Assembly: GCA_900754285.1 (NCBI GenBank) | Contig: CAAECB010000045.1 | Location: 1 to 18,117, forward strand | Origin: Clostridia bacterium | GTDB taxonomy: Bacteria > Bacillota > Clostridia > TANB77 > CAG-508 | Reading direction: 5' to 3' | DNA: 18,117 bases | In this document: in pieces, positions 14,362 to 18,117 of the stretch | Position numbering within the stretch: the stretch's first letter is position 1 | How the letters are laid out: each line of letters opens with the position of its first letter | Notes under the pieces: model-generated | The model's input: only the letters and a program-made list of their open reading frames with translations | Database searches by the model: none | Told to the model about the DNA's origin: nothing | Program-made: the position numbers and the translations under genes

Positions 14362-17300
14362 ATGAAGAAAGAAAAGAAAATAGCACTCATAACCCTATTA
14401 GTGATGATATTAAATATGTTCTCACCATACAGTGTACTATTTAATAACATCTCAAAAGCAGCAACAGGAGTGTTAGGAGACAATCCAATCATAATCAACA
14501 ACTTAGGAGTAACACAAAAAGGATCAAACAAAATCCTAACAGTAGAAATCGCTGCAGTAACAGAAGCAGTCCTAAATGGATTTGACTTCCAATTTAAAAT
14601 AGACAAAAGCAAAATAACACCATGTAACAAAAACACAGGAGCATCAACAACATCATTAGGAATGATAATGGCACAAAGTGATTATTTCTTAGGAACACTA
14701 CAAGTAAAAAACTATGACAAAAATTCAAATACATTCCATTTCTTAGCAACAGAACCATCAGGAGGAACAGACATAGCAGACAATGGATACATACCAGGAC
14801 AAGTAGGAGATGACGCAATAGATGTAAATGGACAAGGATACTCAGTGTATTACCCAATACTAAAACTATCATTCAAATTAGACAGTTCAGTAGATGCAGA
14901 CAAATTACCATCAGATTTATTTTCACTAGTACCATCAGGAGTAGGACTACCAACTGGATTAAAAGTAAACTACACAAATGAATCAGGAGTAAAAATAAGT
15001 AAAGACCTACCATTAGCAACACATGGATTTACCCAAGCAGAAAAACAAATAGTATCAATAGCAGTAAAAACAAATCCAACAAAAACAGCATATGATCATG
15101 GAGACACAATAGACCTAACAGGAGGAGTAATCCAAGTAACATATGATGACCACACAACAGAAGACATAGACATGACAGACCCAGCAGTAACAATAAAAAC
15201 AGGGTCACCAGCAGATGTAAATAATCCAAATGTAAAATTAGAATACAAAGGCCAAGAAACAACCTTTAATATAACAGTAAATGATCCAATCCAATCACTA
15301 TCAGTAGCAACACCAATGACACAAGGAGAATATGATCATGGAGATACACTAAATTTTGCAGGATTAACATTATCAGCAGTAACAAAAAGTGGAGCAACAA
15401 AAACAATAACAAATACAACACCAGGTTTAGCAATAAGTGAAACACAAGCAGATGTAAATTCACCAAACTTCACAAAAATAACAGGAACCAGTAATGTAGA
15501 AGTAAAAGGAACACAAATAATCAAATTTACATATGACGGAAAAACAGCACAACAAACAATAATAGTAAATGACAGAATATCAAGCGTAAATATTGTAACA
15601 CAACCAAACAAAACAGCAATCAAATATGGAGAAGCATTAGATTTAACAGGAGCAACAGTAAAAATAACACTAGCAAGTGGAGATACAACAAACATAAGTC
15701 TACCAGATGGAAGTGCAACAATATCAGCATTTAATAACAAACAAGTAGGAAGCAAGCAAAACTTAACAGTAACAATAAACAACAAAACAGCACCAGAAAC
15801 AATAAATGTAGAAGCATATAACTATGTAAAAGAAACAACACTAACAGAACCAACAAAAGTAGACTATGCATATAATGAAGCATTAGATGTAACAGGAGGA
15901 AGAATAAAAGTAACATGGGCAAATGGAACAGTATCGAATGTAAACCTAACAACAAATATGGTAACAGGATATAACCCAACACAACTAGGAGTACAAACAC
16001 TAACAATAACAAACACATTCAAATACACATTATCAGATGGAACACAAATTCCAGACACAAAAACAATGACCTATGAAGTAGAAGTTACAAATCAAGCAAC
16101 AGCAATAACAATCACACCACCAACAAAAACAGAATATGAACATGGAGACACACTAGACTTCACAGGAGGAAAAATCGAAGTAACATATTCAGATGGAACA
16201 ACACAGACAAAACAAATCACATCAAATATGGTAAAAGAAAGTAATGGAAGTTCAGTAAATATGGCACCAACAGCATCTGATTACATAAATAATGAAGTAT
16301 CAAAAACATTAGTAATCAAATATAAAGAAAACAATGTAACTGGAACAGTAAATTACCCAATCAAAATAAAAAATGTTGTAAGTCAAATAGCAATGTCAAC
16401 AGAACCAACAAACACAACATATAACATAGGAGACACAACATACAACTTAGCAGGAGGAGCAATCAAAGTAACAAGAAAAGCAGGAAACACAGAAACAGTA
16501 GCATTAACAGATCAAGGAATAAAACTAACAAATTTAAGCACACTAACAACAAATAAAGGAACAAAACCAGTAACAGTTACCTATGAAGGAAAGACAACCA
16601 CATTCAATATAACAGTAAAAAATGGAGTAAAAAATATAAACATAACAGCTCCAACAAAAACAGAATATGAACATGGAGACACACTAGACTTCACAGGAGG
16701 AAAAATCGAAGTAAAATATGCAGACAGCACAACATCAAATGTACAAATAACAAATGCAATGGTAACAGACAATGCAACAGGAACAGCAGTAAACATGAGT
16801 CCAGCAGTAGCAGAATACACAAACAATAAATTAACCAAAACACTAAAAATAGAATATACAGAAGATGGAGTAACAGAATATGCATATTACACAATAACAA
16901 TAAAAAATCCAATAGACCAAATCACAATAGACACACAACCACGAACACAATATAATTTAAATGATTCAACAACAGGAGTTGGAGGAACATTAAAAATAAC
17001 AAGAAAAGCAGGAAACACAGAAACAGTAAATATACAAGACTCAATGGTAAGTGGATTAACAACAACAACAGCAGGAACAGGAAAAACAGCAACAGTAACA
17101 TACACAGATGATGGTGTAACAAAAACAACAACATACACATACAACGTAAAAGACAATATAACAAATATAGCAATCACACCACCAACAAAATCACAATACA
17201 ATCATGGAGATGCATTAGACCTAGCAGGAGGAAAAATAACAATAACATATGCAAGTGGAACAACACAAGACAAACCATTAGATGCAAGCATGATTACAGA

Positions 17301-18117
17301 AAGTGATGGAAGTCCAGTAAACATGTCACCAGCATCATATGGAAACACAAACAAAGAAAGTAAAACATTATTAATAAAATATCAAGAAGACGGAATATCT
17401 AAACAAGAAAATTACCCAATCGAGATAATAAATGATGTAAAACAAATAGCAATACAAGGAACAGCACAAACACAATACAATGTAAATGATTCATTACAAC
17501 CAGGATTATCAATCTTAGTAACAAGAGCATCTGGAGTACCAGAAGCAATAACAGTAACAAGTAATATGTTAACAAACTTCAGTACAACAACAGAAGGAAC
17601 AAGAACAGCAACAATAACATATACAGAAAACGGAATAACAAAAACAACAACATTTACATACACAGTAACAGATACAGTAACAAGCATAAGTGTAAAAACA
17701 CAACCAACAAATGATACAAAATATGGAGAAAACGCAGACTTAACAGGAGCAACAATAGATGTAGTAAAAGGAAGCGGAACAACAACAATACCAGTTACAA
17801 ACGACATGATACAACAAGGAACATACAATCCAACAACATTAGGAAGTCAACAAGTAACAATCCAATATGGAGGACAACAAACAACACTAACAATAACAGT
17901 AAAAGACTATGTAACTGGAATAACAATAAACCCAGCAAGTGTAACAGGAAAATACAATGACACATTAAGTAAAATAATCCAAACAAATAATATACAATAT
18001 ACTGTAACATATGCAAAAGCAGGAGCACAAACCCCAATAACTCTAGCAGAAAGCATGGTAGCAGGATATTCAGCAACAAGCACACAAGATCAAAACCTAA
18101 CAGTAACATATAAAGAT
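14362..18117 (+). CDS. Giant Ig-like repeat surface adhesin, 5' part (runs off the window)
   Basis: The frame stays open for 1252 codons to the last base, so the true protein is longer. A Sec signal peptide (MKKEKKIALITLLVMILNMF, cleavage probably near SKAA at 34-37) shows export. Residues about 45-205 form a cohesin-like domain similar in pattern to that of the preceding protein. From about residue 238 onward at least twelve modules of bacterial Ig-like type (Big_3-like; signature PTKxxYxxGDxLDxTGGxI) repeat every 75-105 residues. Two module types alternate: one has EYEHGDTLDFTGGKIEV, the other VTRKAGNTETV. Modules near 586 and 763 share 64 identical bases, evidence of recent duplication. 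Such stalks present a tip domain or hold the protein to the wall; the C-terminal anchor (LPXTG, SLH or other) lies outside the window. Thr/Asn/Lys-rich with very few Cys or Trp. Confidence 0.93.
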   Translation, partial: MKKEKKIALITLLVMILNMFSPYSVLFNNISKAATGVLGDNPIIINNLGVTQKGSNKILTVEIAAVTEAVLNGFDFQFKIDKSKITPCNKNTGASTTSLGMIMAQSDYFLGTLQVKNYDKNSNTFHFLATEPSGGTDIADNGYIPGQVGDDAIDVNGQGYSVYYPILKLSFKLDSSVDADKLPSDLFSLVPSGVGLPTGLKVNYTNESGVKISKDLPLATHGFTQAEKQIVSIAVKTNPTKTAYDHGDTIDLTGGVIQVTYDDHTTEDIDMTDPAVTIKTGSPADVNNPNVKLEYKGQETTFNITVNDPIQSLSVATPMTQGEYDHGDTLNFAGLTLSAVTKSGATKTITNTTPGLAISETQADVNSPNFTKITGTSNVEVKGTQIIKFTYDGKTAQQTIIVNDRISSVNIVTQPNKTAIKYGEALDLTGATVKITLASGDTTNISLPDGSATISAFNNKQVGSKQNLTVTINNKTAPETINVEAYNYVKETTLTEPTKVDYAYNEALDVTGGRIKVTWANGTVSNVNLTTNMVTGYNPTQLGVQTLTITNTFKYTLSDGTQIPDTKTMTYEVEVTNQATAITITPPTKTEYEHGDTLDFTGGKIEVTYSDGTTQTKQITSNMVKESNGSSVNMAPTASDYINNEVSKTLVIKYKENNVTGTVNYPIKIKNVVSQIAMSTEPTNTTYNIGDTTYNLAGGAIKVTRKAGNTETVALTDQGIKLTNLSTLTTNKGTKPVTVTYEGKTTTFNITVKNGVKNINITAPTKTEYEHGDTLDFTGGKIEVKYADSTTSNVQITNAMVTDNATGTAVNMSPAVAEYTNNKLTKTLKIEYTEDGVTEYAYYTITIKNPIDQITIDTQPRTQYNLNDSTTGVGGTLKITRKAGNTETVNIQDSMVSGLTTTTAGTGKTATVTYTDDGVTKTTTYTYNVKDNITNIAITPPTKSQYNHGDALDLAGGKITITYASGTTQDKPLDASMITESDGSPVNMSPASYGNTNKESKTLLIKYQEDGISKQENYPIEIINDVKQIAIQGTAQTQYNVNDSLQPGLSILVTRASGVPEAITVTSNMLTNFSTTTEGTRTATITYTENGITKTTTFTYTVTDTVTSISVKTQPTNDTKYGENADLTGATIDVVKGSGTTTIPVTNDMIQQGTYNPTTLGSQQVTIQYGGQQTTLTITVKDYVTGITINPASVTGKYNDTLSKIIQTNNIQYTVTYAKAGAQTPITLAESMVAGYSATSTQDQNLTVTYKD
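16120..16714 (+). repeat. Identical 64-bp blocks inside the adhesin gene
   Basis: Bases 16120-16183 and 16651-16714 are identical, 531 bp (177 codons) apart and in frame. The neighbouring modules also share an identical 30-bp block at 16471-16500 and 16999-17028, 528 bp apart. Together they define a two-module super-repeat of about 177 codons, duplicated recently or kept alike by gene conversion. Confidence 0.9.

Noticed and set aside
8653..18109. Numerous long minus-strand open frames across the right half of the window
   Set aside because: They are rich in Leu, Phe, Cys and Ser, lack ribosome sites, and lie opposite well-supported + strand genes or A-rich gaps. They arise because the T-rich complement has few stop codons.

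Overview
The window is AT-rich throughout. It looks like a low-GC Firmicute, most likely a gut-dwelling clostridial lineage. The reasons are strong AGGAGG-type ribosome binding sites, A/T-ending codons, a bile salt hydrolase, TnpV-type mobile-element genes, and a cluster of large Sec-exported surface proteins. The taxon is inferred; there is no rRNA gene to anchor it.

Region 1 (1-7665) is an accessory, defence-like island read on the + strand. It opens with the last codons of an upstream gene that overlaps hsdR, the type I restriction motor subunit. A 560-base non-coding stretch follows. It holds a terminator-like hairpin, a good promoter and several nested inverted repeats, and it leads into a stand-alone reverse transcriptase (RT). 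This layout (structured leader plus solitary RT with an intact YSDD site, beside a restriction system) is typical of defence-associated RTs with a templating ncRNA and is the best candidate here for an undescribed system. Next come a Fic AMP-transferase-like protein with a VbhA-type N-terminus, a DNA-binding-like C-terminus and a palindrome over its own promoter, then a protein with a HEPN RNase motif (RSAIAH). A decayed fragment of a second fic copy lies 1 nt after the HEPN gene, so this part of the island has been rearranged.

Region 2 (7686-8760) is a mobile-element remnant. Three stem-loops stand almost back to back between the island and a minus-strand pair: tnpV and a small translationally coupled gene. 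Three 25-26 bp direct repeats precede tnpV.

Region 3 (about 8765-18117) changes composition abruptly. The + strand becomes very A-rich and T-poor in genes and gaps alike. It carries a small HD-like protein, a bile salt hydrolase, a Lys/Glu-rich single-pass membrane protein followed by a 64-bp tandem repeat and a strong terminator, a secreted protein with cohesin-like and dockerin-like ends, and a very large adhesin. The adhesin has a cohesin-like head and at least twelve bacterial Ig-like modules, and it runs off the right edge still open. A hairpin repeat element occurs twice in this region. The many long minus-strand ORFs here are artefacts of the T-rich complement. Regions 1 and 2 look like an insertion beside resident surface and gut-adaptation genes.
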